NCBI RefSeq assembly: GCF_020443565.1
Contig: NZ_JAIZZN010000003.1
Location: forward strand, 62,001 to 126,000
Source: Clostridium sp. CS001
Lineage (GTDB): Bacteria > Bacillota > Clostridia > Clostridiales > Clostridiaceae
DNA length: 64,000 nt
Direction: 5' to 3'
Shown piece by piece: positions 18,317 through 27,252 of this stretch. The notes beneath the pieces are model-generated. The model had not been told where the DNA came from. It made no database searches and was given only the letters and a program-made list of their open reading frames with translations. Positions within the stretch are counted from its first letter, which is position 1. Each line of letters starts with the position of its first letter. The position numbers and the translations under genes were made by a program.

Positions 18317-18347
18317 AAGATTCAGCAAAAGCTGGGTCTTTTTTTTT
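18317..18347 (+). terminator. Rho-independent terminator after the rpsU unit
   Basis: AAGATTCAGC (18317-18326), loop AAAA, GCTGGGTCTT (18331-18340) with two G-U pairs, then an unbroken run of T to 18347. Confidence 0.93.
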
Positions 18348-18374
18348 ATTCGAAAATTATAAAGTTTTTAAAAT

Positions 18375-18404
18375 GTAATTTCTTAGAGTTTTTTTTCATA
18401 AATT
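18375..18404 (+). promoter_or_regulatory. Possible sigma-E-like promoter of yqfC
   Basis: GTAATTT (18375-18381) and CATAAATT (18397-18404) with a 15-base spacer resemble the mother-cell sigma-E pattern (KMATATT, about 14 bases, CATACAAT). yqfCD is known to be sigma-E-controlled in Bacillus. The match is imperfect, so this is tentative. Confidence 0.3.
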
Positions 18405-18433
18405 TAATATAAAGTATTTTATGAGGTGAGTGT

Positions 18434-18718
18434 ATGGAAAATAAGTTATATACAGCAAAGGAAACTATAGCTAGCAAGTTAGAACTACCAAGAGATATTA
18501 TATTGGATTTGCCAAGGATAACTATCTTGGCAAATAATGAGATAAATATAGAAAATCATAAGGGTGTGGTAATTTTCGAAGAAGATAAGGTAAAGATAAA
18601 CTCAAATGTAGGACCAATTGCCATATACGGTAAAGATTTTAAAATATTATTCATAGGAGGAAACACAATAACCTTAAGTGGTAATTTTAAGTCTGTTGTG
18701 TATGAAAATCATGAATAA
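18434..18718 (+). CDS. yqfC: Sporulation protein YqfC
   Basis: A 94-residue protein of the YabP/YqfC family, made in the mother cell during sporulation; the molecular role is not settled. The sequence has the family pattern: LPRDIILDLPRITILANNEINIENHKGVVIFEEDKVKINSNVGPIAIYGKDFKI, a repetitive beta-rich fold, with no membrane segment. GAGGTGAG precedes the ATG. It lies directly upstream of and overlaps yqfD, as in other spore formers, and is preceded by a possible sigma-E-like promoter. Confidence 0.93.
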   Translation: MENKLYTAKETIASKLELPRDIILDLPRITILANNEINIENHKGVVIFEEDKVKINSNVGPIAIYGKDFKILFIGGNTITLSGNFKSVVYENHE

Positions 18719-19835
18719 TTTTAAAAGATATAAAAAAGGCATTATTACAATGGAAGCTCAATCATTAATGCCTGAGAAGTTTATAAATTTGTTATGGAGA
18801 AATAATATCGTAGTTAAGAATATAAAAAAGATAAACATAACAACTGTAGTTTTAGAAGTGAATTTAAGTGATTATGGAGAAATTAATAAATTGGCAAAAA
18901 AAGTGGACACCAAAATTAAGATTATAGGTAGACAAGGATTATCCTTTTTTTTAATGAAAGTAAAAAGTCGATTTGCACTTTTGCTAGGGGTAGTTTTATT
19001 TGGAAGCTTTATATATTATTTATCTTCATTTGTTTGGAATATTGAAATTAACACAGAGCACTATATAAGTCCTTATGAATTGAGGCGTCAAATTAAAGAT
19101 TTTGGAATAAAACCGGGGCTTAGAAAGAAAGACATAGATGTTTATTATATTGAAAGTAATATTGCAAGAAATAATGATGAAATAATGTGGGTAAAAGCGA
19201 GGATTGAGGGTGTTAAGTTGAAAATTGATATAATAGAGCGGCAATCCCCCCCAATTATAATTAGTAACCAAACACCCTGTAATTTAGTAGCGAGTAAAGA
19301 TGGTATAATAGTTAGGGTATTTACTTCAGAGGGAACGGCTATTGTGGAAAATGGAGATATGATTCAAAAGGGAGATTTATTAGTTAAGGGCGAACAAGGC
19401 AAAGAAGGAAGTGTATATCCTGTCCATGCAAATGGAGAGGTTATAGCAAAAACTTTTTACGAGGAGATTAAAGAAGTTCCATTATATAATATATCAAGAA
19501 GTAAAACAGGTAACAATATGACGAACTTATATATCAAATTTGCAAATAAAAAAATTTATCTAAAAAATAACTTAATTCCATATAGTAATTATGATAAAAT
19601 AGAAGGTAATAGTAAAGTTATAAAAAAAGAAGGCTATTATGAGATAGAGGAAAAGACTATACCAGTGGATTCATCCAAGGTAGCGGAAGAAATATACTCT
19701 AATATGTTGAAGAACTTAGATAAAACTGTAAAAGTTATAGACAAGATTGTAGATGTAAAAAAGGAGAATGATAAGTATCTTATAAAAGTGTTAGTTGTTG
19801 CTGAAGAAAACATTGCAATAGAGGAGAAGCAATAA
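18711..19835 (+). CDS. yqfD: Sporulation protein YqfD
   Basis: YqfD is a membrane protein made in the mother cell and required for normal sporulation. After an N-terminal cytoplasmic region (FKRYKKGIITMEAQSLMPEKFINLLW) there is one strong membrane segment at about residues 80-100 (FALLLGVVLFGSFIYYLSSFVWNIEI). A large extracytoplasmic domain follows (ELRRQIKDFGIKPGLRKKDID, then a barrel-sandwich hybrid-like VVENGDMIQKGDLLVKGEQG). ATG 18711 overlaps the yqfC stop (ATGAATAA); ATG 18702 in the same frame is an alternative. No independent ribosome site is visible, so coupling to yqfC is likely. phoH, often next, is missing. Confidence 0.93.
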   Translation: MNNFKRYKKGIITMEAQSLMPEKFINLLWRNNIVVKNIKKINITTVVLEVNLSDYGEINKLAKKVDTKIKIIGRQGLSFFLMKVKSRFALLLGVVLFGSFIYYLSSFVWNIEINTEHYISPYELRRQIKDFGIKPGLRKKDIDVYYIESNIARNNDEIMWVKARIEGVKLKIDIIERQSPPIIISNQTPCNLVASKDGIIVRVFTSEGTAIVENGDMIQKGDLLVKGEQGKEGSVYPVHANGEVIAKTFYEEIKEVPLYNISRSKTGNNMTNLYIKFANKKIYLKNNLIPYSNYDKIEGNSKVIKKEGYYEIEEKTIPVDSSKVAEEIYSNMLKNLDKTVKVIDKIVDVKKENDKYLIKVLVVAEENIAIEEKQ

Positions 19836-19878
19836 CTGATATACTTTAGGTTGCTTAAGATGAAAAGGTGGGATAAAT

Positions 19879-22050
19879 ATGGAGGATATTAGAGAATTTA
19901 TTAAGCTTGACAAAGTAAAACCGTATTTGGTTTTTATAGTTACAGCGGTTATAATGTTTTCGATTTTAGTAACAGCATTAGTTCCCAAAAAATATACACT
20001 AAATGTAGGTGATATTGCAAAGGTAGATATTAAAGCTCCTAGAGAAGTTGAAAATACTGTAGCTACAGAAAACAATAGAGCTAAAGCAATAGAAGCTATA
20101 GGTAAAAAAACAATCAAAAATCCTGAGATTGCTGAAAAGACTAAGGTGAGAATTGGTAAATTATTTTCTATGGTGGAGCAGTTAAACGCTAATGATACTA
20201 ATGATAGTAGTAAATCGCAATCTAATAATAATGAAACCACAACTTCAAAGAAACTGTCAGAAAAGGAAAAGATAACGCTACTAAAAGAACAAAATCCAAT
20301 ACCAAATTTCACCTATGAAAGTTATCAGATTCTAATAAAACTAGAGAGTAAAGAAGCAGATGAACTAGAGAAGTTTCTTAAAAATACAATTACAACACTT
20401 TATGAATTAACAACAATAAACGAAAATAAGCCTGAAGAAATAATTATGGCACAAGGTATAATTGCCACGGCTTTTAATAACTCAAATTTTTCTAAAGATA
20501 TACGAGAAATAGGAATGGCAATAGGGAATGCAGAGGTGCATCCAAATTCAATTTATGATAAAGAAGGAACCGAAGCATTGATTGAAGAAGCTAAAAAGAA
20601 TGTTAAACCTGTAATGATTAAGAAGGATCAAATCATTATAAAAGAAGGGGAACCAATAACCTATGAGCAAAAGGCACTATTAGAATCTTTAGGACTTTTA
20701 GATAATACTAACAAATTTGAATGGCCATTATATTTAAGTCTAGCAGGACTTGTATGTCTGGTGATTTTCCTTCAATGGATTTATTTATATAAGTATCAGT
20801 TAGAGATTTTTAAAGATATAAAAAAAATAATCATGATTAATATTCTTAGTATAATAGCTATATTACTGGCTAGAATACTAGGTATAATTTCTTTGTTTGT
20901 AATTCCGCTAGCTTGTATACCTATGCTTATGGCCATTTTAATTAACGATGAATTATCCATAGCTATAAATATTCTTAACTGTATACTAATTAGTGTTGCT
21001 GTTAAGTTTAACTTTGAAATAACAATTCTTGCAATGATAAGTTCTATTGCAGGCGTTATATTATTAAAAAAAATGCAACAGAGGAACGATATATTATATT
21101 CATCTATATATATTGCAATAATAAATTCTGTTATGTACCTTTCTATGGGATTCTTGCTAAGTAATAGTATAATTGATGTATTTAAAAGAGCTGGAATGGT
21201 AGTTCTTGCAAGTATTATATCTGGAGTACTTGCCATAGGATTTTTACCGTTTTTTGAAAGTATTTTTGATATAGTGACTACGGTGAAGCTTTTGGAACTA
21301 TCAAATCCCAATCATCCATTATTAAAAAGGTTACTTTTAGAAGCACCAGGTACCTACCACCATTCAGTACTTGTAGCTAATTTGTCAGAGGTTGCTGCAG
21401 AGGCAGTGGGTGCAAATCCTGTTCTTGCAAGAGTTTCTGCTTACTATCATGATATAGGTAAAATTAAAAGGCCTTATTTTTTCAAAGAGAATCAATTAGG
21501 AAATGATAATCCACATGATAAAATAACTCCAAATCTAAGCACGCTTATAATTATTTCTCATGTTAAGGATGGCCTTGAACTTGCAAAAGAATTCAAAGTT
21601 CCTAAAGTAATTCAAGATATTATTAGGCAGCATCACGCAACTTCTTTAGTTAAGTACTTTTATGTAACTATGAAAAATTCTTGTGATAATCCAGATGAAA
21701 TTAAAGAAGAAGATTTTAGATACCAAGGCCCAAATCCTGAGAGTAAGGAAGCAGCGATAATAATGCTGGCTGATGCAGTAGAAGCGGCAGTGAGATCAAT
21801 TTCTAATTCTACAAAGGGTAAAATTGATGAAATGGTTAATAGCATAATAAAAAATAGACTTAATGATGGACAACTAGATAATTGTGATTTAACTTTAAAA
21901 GATTTAGAAAAGATAAGAAAGGCATTTTTAAAAGTGCTTTCAGGAATATACCACGAGAGAATAGAGTATCCTTTGGATAAATGGGAAAAGGACACGAAAG
22001 ATGAAAACAAAAAACAAATGAAAGATGTCACCAAAGAGATAGAGAGGTAA
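19879..22050 (+). CDS. pgpH: PgpH-type membrane HD-domain phosphodiesterase (c-di-AMP)
   Basis: Members of this 7TMR-HD family hydrolyse cyclic di-AMP. The order of parts fits: one N-terminal membrane helix (about residues 18-36), a large extracytoplasmic 7TMR-HDED domain (to ~265), seven closely spaced membrane helices (about 275-460), and a cytoplasmic HD domain. The HD metal ligands appear in [12 protein letters not shown] (about 490-500), YYHDIGK (about 520-526) and IRQHHATSL (about 577-585). Length 723 aa is typical. GGTGGG precedes the ATG. It lies between yqfD and ybeY, as in other Firmicutes apart from the missing phoH. Confidence 0.93.
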   Translation: MEDIREFIKLDKVKPYLVFIVTAVIMFSILVTALVPKKYTLNVGDIAKVDIKAPREVENTVATENNRAKAIEAIGKKTIKNPEIAEKTKVRIGKLFSMVEQLNANDTNDSSKSQSNNNETTTSKKLSEKEKITLLKEQNPIPNFTYESYQILIKLESKEADELEKFLKNTITTLYELTTINENKPEEIIMAQGIIATAFNNSNFSKDIREIGMAIGNAEVHPNSIYDKEGTEALIEEAKKNVKPVMIKKDQIIIKEGEPITYEQKALLESLGLLDNTNKFEWPLYLSLAGLVCLVIFLQWIYLYKYQLEIFKDIKKIIMINILSIIAILLARILGIISLFVIPLACIPMLMAILINDELSIAINILNCILISVAVKFNFEITILAMISSIAGVILLKKMQQRNDILYSSIYIAIINSVMYLSMGFLLSNSIIDVFKRAGMVVLASIISGVLAIGFLPFFESIFDIVTTVKLLELSNPNHPLLKRLLLEAPGTYHHSVLVANLSEVAAEAVGANPVLARVSAYYHDIGKIKRPYFFKENQLGNDNPHDKITPNLSTLIIISHVKDGLELAKEFKVPKVIQDIIRQHHATSLVKYFYVTMKNSCDNPDEIKEEDFRYQGPNPESKEAAIIMLADAVEAAVRSISNSTKGKIDEMVNSIIKNRLNDGQLDNCDLTLKDLEKIRKAFLKVLSGIYHERIEYPLDKWEKDTKDENKKQMKDVTKEIER

Positions 22051-22055
22051 AAAGT

Positions 22056-22556
22056 ATGATTTTTATTGATAACAGACAAAGTGAAATTCAGGTTACACAG
22101 GAACTTGAAACTACTATAAAGGATGTCATCGAGTATACACTTAAGGAAGAAAAACTTTTTGTTGAAAATGAAGTAAGTGTTATATTTATTGATAACAAAG
22201 AAATTAAAGAAATTAATTTAGAGCAAAGAAGGATTAACGAGGTTACAGATGTCTTATCTTTTCCTATGCTACATTATCCTGATAATAAGGTATTTAAAGA
22301 AGTATATTTAAATTATGAATTTGACCAAAGTGATTTATTTGAAGGAAGACTAATAATAGGTGATGTTGCATTATCTTTAGAACGGGCAAAGGAACAAAGT
22401 GAAGAGTTTGGTCATAGCTTTATTCGCGAATGCGCGTACCTTACAGTGCATTCAATTTTGCATCTATTAGGGTATGATCACATGGAAAAAGACCAAAAAG
22501 AAGTTATGAGGGAAAGAGAAGAAGAAATACTAAATAACTTTAAAATATCAAGATAA
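22056..22556 (+). CDS. ybeY: Endoribonuclease YbeY
   Basis: A zinc-dependent RNase involved in 16S rRNA 3' maturation and ribosome quality control. The metal-binding motif HxxxHxxxxxH appears as [11 protein letters not shown] (about residues 132-142). Upstream are [10 protein letters not shown] (the NxxTDVLSFP family signature) and [23 protein letters not shown]. Length 166 aa is normal. It begins 5 bases after the pgpH stop, with GAGAGG as ribosome site, so it is clearly in the same operon. Confidence 0.97.
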   Translation: MIFIDNRQSEIQVTQELETTIKDVIEYTLKEEKLFVENEVSVIFIDNKEIKEINLEQRRINEVTDVLSFPMLHYPDNKVFKEVYLNYEFDQSDLFEGRLIIGDVALSLERAKEQSEEFGHSFIRECAYLTVHSILHLLGYDHMEKDQKEVMREREEEILNNFKISR

Positions 22557-22651
22557 GCTAGGGTAATGAATAGTTATTTTGCAAATGTTTTTAATTTTAC
22601 ATATCATAGAATTAAGTAATGTATGAGAATACTTTTCAAAGGTGGTTGAGC

Positions 22652-23350
22652 ATGAAAGTAAAGAAGTTAGTTGATAGTTTTAATTATGCTATTGAAGGAA
22701 TTATATATTCTATTCGTACGCAAAGAAATATGAAAATACATATGTTGGCTGCCATTGTAGTGCTTTTATCTACGTTTTTTTATGATTTATCGAAGATGGA
22801 ACTTTTAATTATAACTATAACTATAACGTTGGTTATAGTAGCTGAAATGATAAATACTGCTGTAGAATGTGCCATAGATGCTACAACAAATTTTTATCAT
22901 CCGCTAGTTAAAATTGCTAAAAATGTTGCAGCAGGTGCCGTTCTAGTATCTGCTATAAACTCAGCGCTAGTGGGCTACGTGATATTTTGGGATAGGTTAG
23001 CGCCCTTTAATAGAACGGTAATGTCAAAGCTTAAAAAATCTAACCCGGATATGATTTTTTTTATATTGGTTATAGTTTGTATTGCTACAGTTGTGGTTAA
23101 GGCTATTTATGATGAAGGAACTCCACTTCGAGGAGGAATGCCAAGTGGGCACAGTGCAATTGCTTTTTCAGTAGCTACATCAATAACATTATTAACAAAT
23201 GAACCTTTGATTATGGTATTATCTTATTTGTTAGCAATAATTGTGGCTCAAAGTAGAGTTGATTCGGAAATTCATTCTATTTTAGAGGTCATCTTTGGTG
23301 GAGTCTTTGGAACTTTATTAACATTATTACTGTTTAAAGTTTTAGGATAA
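22652..23350 (+). CDS. dgkA: DgkA-type lipid kinase fused to a PAP2 phosphatase domain
   Basis: The N-terminal ~120 residues are a DgkA-family diacylglycerol/undecaprenol kinase: three membrane helices with RNMKIHMLAA and the hallmark EMINTAVECAID. The C-terminal half (~125-232) is a PAP2-like membrane phosphatase with LRGGMPSGHSA and SRVDSEIHSILEVIFGG, equivalent to the SGH and SRxxxxxHxxxD motifs. A fused kinase and phosphatase acting on undecaprenol (phosphate) suggests carrier-lipid recycling. In-frame ATG 22619 lies further upstream without a ribosome site; ATG 22652 follows AGGTGG. It sits at the usual dgkA place between ybeY and cdd. Confidence 0.9.
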   Translation: MKVKKLVDSFNYAIEGIIYSIRTQRNMKIHMLAAIVVLLSTFFYDLSKMELLIITITITLVIVAEMINTAVECAIDATTNFYHPLVKIAKNVAAGAVLVSAINSALVGYVIFWDRLAPFNRTVMSKLKKSNPDMIFFILVIVCIATVVVKAIYDEGTPLRGGMPSGHSAIAFSVATSITLLTNEPLIMVLSYLLAIIVAQSRVDSEIHSILEVIFGGVFGTLLTLLLFKVLG

Positions 23351-23511
23351 TGAAGTTCTGTACTGTAGGTATAAAACTCAAATATAATTATAATATTATT
23401 GAAATAGTAATATTTAGTGATATAATTGGTATACGTGATTTTTAATGTTAAAACACATGAATTAAGTTAATTATTTTCATGTGCTTAAATTATTTGTATA
23501 GGAGTGTAATG

Positions 23512-23910
23512 ATGGATTATAAAAAATTAGCTAAGATTGCAATAGATGCTAGAGAGAATGCTTACGTGCCATATTCAAAATTTAAGGTTGGAGCAGCGGT
23601 TCTTACGGAGGATGGCTCAATATATTCTGGATGTAATATAGAGAATGCTTCATACGGTGCTACTAATTGCGCTGAAAGAACCGCAATTTTTAAAGCTGTA
23701 TCTGAAGGCCATAAAAAGATTAAGGCTATAGCAGTAGTTGGCGATATGTCAACTAACACGTATCCATGTGGCATATGCAGGCAAGTTATAGTAGAATTTG
23801 CTACTGAGGATATAAATATTATATTAGTAAAAAATGAAGATGAATATGTAGTCAAAACAATGGAAGAGATATTACCAGGAGCTTTTACTAAAGAAGATTT
23901 ATTAAAGTAA
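23512..23910 (+). CDS. cdd: Cytidine deaminase
   Basis: This enzyme deaminates cytidine and deoxycytidine to the uridines in pyrimidine salvage. It is the homotetrameric short form, 132 aa. Zinc-binding motifs are CAERTAIFKA (Cys about residue 53, with catalytic Glu) and PCGICRQ (Cys about 86 and 89), and the N-terminal YVPYSKFKVGAAV is conserved. Tandem ATGs at 23509 and 23512 follow GGAG; the second has better spacing (7). The longer in-frame start at 23479 lacks a ribosome site. It precedes era, as in many Firmicutes. Confidence 0.96.
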   Translation: MDYKKLAKIAIDARENAYVPYSKFKVGAAVLTEDGSIYSGCNIENASYGATNCAERTAIFKAVSEGHKKIKAIAVVGDMSTNTYPCGICRQVIVEFATEDINIILVKNEDEYVVKTMEEILPGAFTKEDLLK

Positions 23911-23948
23911 AAATTATTGTTTACTTTAGATAACGAGAAGGAGGAAAT

Positions 23949-24830
23949 ATGTTTAAATCAGGATTCGTAACAATTATCGGAAGACCAAATGTAGGGAAAT
24001 CTACATTAATAAATTTTATTATGGGGGAGAAGTTATCAATTGTCTCCAATAGACCTCAAACCACAAGGAATAATATTCAAACTATTTTAACAAATAAAGA
24101 TTCTCAAATAATATTTGTAGATACTCCAGGAATGCATAAACCTAGACATAAACTAGGTGAATATATGGTTAAAGTAGCTAAACAATCAACTAGTGAAGTA
24201 GATGTAATATTATTTATAACTACACCTGGGGATGAAATTGAACCAGGGGATATACACATTCTTGAACAATTCAAAGATATTAACACTCCGGTTTTCTTAT
24301 TAGTCAATAAGATTGATGAGAATACTCAAGAAAGAGTAGCAAAAACTATTAAGTCATATTCTGAATACTTTAGTTTTAAAGAAATAATACCTATATCTGC
24401 AATGAAAGGCAAGAATGTTGACGTAGTTACAAACCTTATAGCAGAAAATATTCCTGAGGGACCAATGTACTACCCAGAAGATATGATTACAGATCAACAA
24501 GAAAGATTTATTATAACTGAAATTATAAGAGAAAAAGCTTTAAAACTATTATCTCAAGAAGTGCCTCATGGAATAGCAGTAGAGATTATTTCTATGAAAA
24601 GAGATGAAAAAAACTTATACAATATTGAAGCTAATATGCTATGTGAAAAGGATTCACATAAAGGCATAATAATTGGAAAAGGCGGAAAAACCCTAAAGCA
24701 GATTTCTACTTATGCAAGACAAGATATAGTAAAGTTCTTAGGAGAAAATGTATACTTAAGATTATGGGTAAAAGTAAAGAAAGAGTGGAGAGATACTTCA
24801 AGTATTTTAAAAGATCTTGGATATAAATAG
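23949..24830 (+). CDS. era: GTPase Era
   Basis: Era is an essential GTPase that binds the 3' end of 16S rRNA during 30S assembly. The G motifs are GRPNVGKST (about residues 10-18), [16 protein letters not shown] (about 59-74) and NKID (about 121-124). The C-terminal KH RNA-binding domain includes [24 protein letters not shown]. Length 293 aa is normal. AAGGAGG precedes the ATG. recO follows 21 bases after the stop. Confidence 0.98.
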   Translation: MFKSGFVTIIGRPNVGKSTLINFIMGEKLSIVSNRPQTTRNNIQTILTNKDSQIIFVDTPGMHKPRHKLGEYMVKVAKQSTSEVDVILFITTPGDEIEPGDIHILEQFKDINTPVFLLVNKIDENTQERVAKTIKSYSEYFSFKEIIPISAMKGKNVDVVTNLIAENIPEGPMYYPEDMITDQQERFIITEIIREKALKLLSQEVPHGIAVEIISMKRDEKNLYNIEANMLCEKDSHKGIIIGKGGKTLKQISTYARQDIVKFLGENVYLRLWVKVKKEWRDTSSILKDLGYK

Positions 24831-24851
24831 GGCGTAGTAGGGGATGATTTT

Positions 24852-25592
24852 CTGTCAATTTTAAAAACTAGAGCTATTGTAATAAAAACACAGGAGTTTA
24901 AAGAGAATGATAAGTTAGTTTGGCTTTTTACTGAAGACTTTGGTAAAATAACAGCAATAGCAAAGGGAGCTAGAAAAAATAAAAGTAAATATATATCATC
25001 CACACTACCTTGTTGTTATGGAGAGTTTCTACTTTTTAAAGGGAAAAACTTATATACAATAAATGAAGTTACAATTATAGATTCTTTTCAACAAGTATTA
25101 AGAGATTTAGATACAATTACGTATGCATCATATTTCAATGAATTAATTGATATTTCAATGGAGAATGAAGAGCCTAATAAAGAACTTTTTAAACATTTAG
25201 TTACTGCTTTTTATTTTATAAAAAATGATGTTATGGATATAGAAATATTAGCACGTGCTTTTGAAACTAAGATTTTAAAGGCAACAGGCTATGAACTCAA
25301 TTTTAATCAATGTGTTAAGTGTAGAAGAAAAATAACTTTATCTAATAATATTGATTTACAATCATGTGGTCCCATTTGCAAAGATTGTGAAAAGCAAAAT
25401 AGTATATATATTTCAAATCCTACATATAATACATTAAAATTCTTAAATGGTTTTGGTATGGATAAGATTCATAGAATTGTTGTATCCCAAGCATCAAAGC
25501 TTGAGTTATATAAGATTTTATCATTTATTATTTCAGAAAACTATACTAGAAGGCCAAAGAGTTTAGAAATGCTTAATTATTTTAAAAAGTAG
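24852..25592 (+). CDS. recO: DNA repair protein RecO, CTG start
   Basis: RecO loads RecA onto SSB-coated single-stranded DNA in the RecFOR pathway. From 24852 the frame reads (M)SILKTRAIVIKTQEFKENDKLVWLFTEDFGKITAIAKGARKNKSKY, the full RecO OB-fold N-terminus. A four-cysteine zinc finger follows in the second half (CVKCRRKI ... CGPICKDC). The total of 246 aa is normal. Between the upstream in-frame stop (the era TAG, 24828-24830) and the conserved SILK there is no ATG, GTG or TTG; the only usual candidate is CTG at 24852, 8 bases after GGGG. A later ATG at 25158 would delete the OB fold. Confidence 0.9.
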   Translation: MSILKTRAIVIKTQEFKENDKLVWLFTEDFGKITAIAKGARKNKSKYISSTLPCCYGEFLLFKGKNLYTINEVTIIDSFQQVLRDLDTITYASYFNELIDISMENEEPNKELFKHLVTAFYFIKNDVMDIEILARAFETKILKATGYELNFNQCVKCRRKITLSNNIDLQSCGPICKDCEKQNSIYISNPTYNTLKFLNGFGMDKIHRIVVSQASKLELYKILSFIISENYTRRPKSLEMLNYFKK

Positions 25593-25624
25593 TATTTATA
25601 CAAATTTTGAGGAGGATGATTTTA

Positions 25625-26206
25625 ATGGCAGAAATTACACTTGAGAAAATTGACATAATCAAGGAACGGACAGGAGTTTCATACACTGATGCTAAGGAAG
25701 CATTAGAAGAATGTGATGGCGATGTTGTTAATGCTTTGATTTATATCGAGGCTAAACAAAGCAAAGCTTCTAAGTTTAACATGGAAGAAATGTATACAAC
25801 AAAAGATGAGTTTATGACATGGGTAAAAGACATTATAAGAAAAGGTAATGTAACAAGGGTGAAAATTAAAAAGGATGAAACTGTAGTTGTAGATATACCT
25901 ATTAACGCAGGAATTGCAGCAGGAATATTTGGATTAATATATCCAGCACTTATTGGTATAGGAGTATTAACAGCAGTGCTTACAAAAGTTACTATAGAGA
26001 TAACTAAAGAGGATGGTAGTGTAGAAGTGGTTAACACTATTATAAAAAACACAGTTGATGAAGTAAAAGAAAGATTTAATGATACAAAAGATAATTTTAC
26101 CAAAGGTAACAAAGATAGCAAAGAGGATATAAACGATAATGTGTATAAATATACAGTGGAATTTGATGAAAAACAAGACCAGCAGAAACAAGAAGAAGAA
26201 AAATAA
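25625..26206 (+). CDS. DUF4342 protein with N-terminal UBA-like domain
   Basis: The first ~45 residues (ITLEKIDIIKERTGVSYTDAKEALEECDGDVVNALIYIE) form a UBA/TS-N-like three-helix domain as in elongation factor Ts. A DUF4342 region follows with one hydrophobic stretch, INAGIAAGIFGLIYPALIGIGVLTAVLTKVTIEI (about residues 92-125), probably membrane-associated. The C-terminal ~60 residues are charged and low in complexity. The role is unknown. ATG 25625 lies 9 bases after GAGGAGG; closer starts at 25607 and 25616 overlap or abut that site. It has its own terminator and sits between recO and the CcpN-like gene. Confidence 0.8.
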   Translation: MAEITLEKIDIIKERTGVSYTDAKEALEECDGDVVNALIYIEAKQSKASKFNMEEMYTTKDEFMTWVKDIIRKGNVTRVKIKKDETVVVDIPINAGIAAGIFGLIYPALIGIGVLTAVLTKVTIEITKEDGSVEVVNTIIKNTVDEVKERFNDTKDNFTKGNKDSKEDINDNVYKYTVEFDEKQDQQKQEEEK

Positions 26207-26214
26207 AGGTAATT

Positions 26215-26254
26215 AAAGGGTAAAATATTAGTATAGGAATATTTTATCCTTTTA
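26215..26254 (+). terminator. Rho-independent terminator after the DUF4342 gene
   Basis: AAAGGGTAAAATATT (26215-26229) pairs with AATATTTTATCCTTT (26238-26252), 15 bp with one G-U, followed by TTTTAAC. Confidence 0.82.
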
Positions 26255-26277
26255 ACAATATATTAATAGTTAGACCC

Positions 26278-26306
26278 TACATTTCATTGCGATAATGTGG
26301 TATAAT
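26278..26306 (+). promoter_or_regulatory. Extended -10 promoter of the CcpN-like gene
   Basis: TGGTATAAT (26298-26306) is an extended -10 element. The -35 at 17 bases (TACATT, 26278-26283) is poor. A leader of more than 200 bases follows that contains repeat copy B and the folded element at 26411-26500. Confidence 0.55.
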
Positions 26307-26374
26307 ATTTTGAATGCTATGAAAAAAATAGCTTAATTGCGATTTATAGTGCATATATACATATGTTTGATAAG

Positions 26375-26406
26375 TTAAATCATCATCTGCGATGCTGCAA
26401 TATTAA
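26375..26406 (+). repeat. Dispersed intergenic repeat, copy B
   Basis: This 32-base copy begins TTAAATCATCATCTGCGATG and ends CAATATTAA, on the opposite strand to copy A. Only two substitutions separate its core from copy A, and both fall in the central stem so that pairing is kept (CATC/GATG here, CACC/GGTG in A). It lies in the leader of the CcpN-like gene. Confidence 0.8.
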
Positions 26407-26410
26407 TAAC

Positions 26411-26500
26411 TTTGGAAGCAGATTTAGACTAACACCAAAGTAGTCTTTCTGCGCTAAGCAACTGCTACTTATAGAAGATGGCAGACTTGAAGCTTCCAAA
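26411..26500 (+). ncRNA. Three-way-junction-like folded element in the leader of the CcpN-like gene
   Basis: The outer stem TTTGGAAGC (26411-26419) with GCTTCCAAA (26492-26500) encloses two hairpins. In the first, CAGA (26419-26422) and AGACTA (26426-26431) pair with TAGTCT (26441-26446) and TCTG (26448-26451). In the second, CTGC plus CTT (26462-26465, 26467-26470) pair with AAG plus GCAG (26475-26477, 26481-26484). The element ends 21 bases before the GTG start, so it could act on translation. It matches no riboswitch or T-box I recognise; no terminator follows. Confidence 0.5.
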
Positions 26501-26520
26501 ATGTTGTTAAAAGAAAGAAG

Positions 26521-27162
26521 GTGGGAGAAATAAAATTAACATCAAGGCAAGAAGAGATAATAAGATTAGTTAAAGAAAACCCACCTATCACCAGTGAACG
26601 TCTAGCAAGCAAGCTAGGGGTTACAAGAGCCGCGCTAAGACCAGATCTGGCAATACTTACTATGACTGGTATTTTAGAAGCAAGGCCTAAAGTTGGATAT
26701 ATATATTCAAAAAAACCATCTTACAGTTTAATTTATGATTATATAAGAAATATTAAGGTTAATGATATAATGTCTAAACCTATAATGTCAACAGAGGAAA
26801 CTACAGTTTATGATGCTATAGTGCACTTGTTTTTAAATGATGTAGGCACTTTATTTATACATAATAAAGGTAATTTAGTGGGGGCTGTGTCTAGAAAAGA
26901 TTTCCTTAAGATGGCAATGGGCGGCACAGATATGCACAAAGTGCCTGTAGGGATTATAATGACTAGAATGCCAAATATAGTGCTTGTTGAAAAAGAAGAT
27001 AGTGTTTATTTAGCTGCACAAAAGATCATAGAACACGAGGTAGATAGTCTACCAGTAGTAGAAAAAGATTTTGAAAATGGAAAAGAAATATTTCGAATTG
27101 TAGGTAAGATATCTAAAACCAACATTTCGAGATTATTTGTAAAGATGGGTGAAAACGGTTAA
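26521..27162 (+). CDS. CcpN-like transcription regulator: helix-turn-helix plus two CBS domains
   Basis: Residues 1-65 form an HTH_11-type winged helix (LTSRQEEIIRLVKENPPITSERLASKLGVTRAALRPDLAILTMTGILEARPKVGY). Two CBS domains follow (about 78-135, VNDIMSKPIMSTEETTVYDAIVHLF; and 145-210, PVGIIMTRMPNIVLVEKEDSVYLAAQKIIEHEVDSLPVVE), which normally bind adenine nucleotides. In Bacillus CcpN represses gluconeogenic genes. ppdK follows 90 bases downstream and is the likely target. The start is GTG, with an AAGAAAGAAG ribosome-site-like run just before it; no ATG is available. The pdrP gene often found here is absent. Confidence 0.9.
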   Translation: MGEIKLTSRQEEIIRLVKENPPITSERLASKLGVTRAALRPDLAILTMTGILEARPKVGYIYSKKPSYSLIYDYIRNIKVNDIMSKPIMSTEETTVYDAIVHLFLNDVGTLFIHNKGNLVGAVSRKDFLKMAMGGTDMHKVPVGIIMTRMPNIVLVEKEDSVYLAAQKIIEHEVDSLPVVEKDFENGKEIFRIVGKISKTNISRLFVKMGENG

Positions 27163-27252
27163 TAACTCAATTGAGTGAAATGAGTATTGATTGTTCCTAA
27201 GGAAACATTCTAATACTTGTTATCATATATAATTTAGAATCGAAGGGGTTGT

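Noticed and set aside
19791-20312. 173-codon open frame on the minus strand within yqfD/pgpH
   Set aside because: It overlaps two well-supported plus-strand genes, lacks a recognisable domain and reads as low-complexity Leu/Ser/Phe, typical of the complement of an AT-rich coding frame.
20796-21311. 171-codon minus-strand frame inside pgpH, rich in Ile
   Set aside because: It is the reverse complement of the membrane-helix region of pgpH; the hydrophobicity is inherited from the plus strand and no ribosome site is present.
25158-25592. recO beginning at ATG 25158
   Set aside because: It would remove the whole OB-fold N-terminus, which is clearly encoded in frame from 24855.
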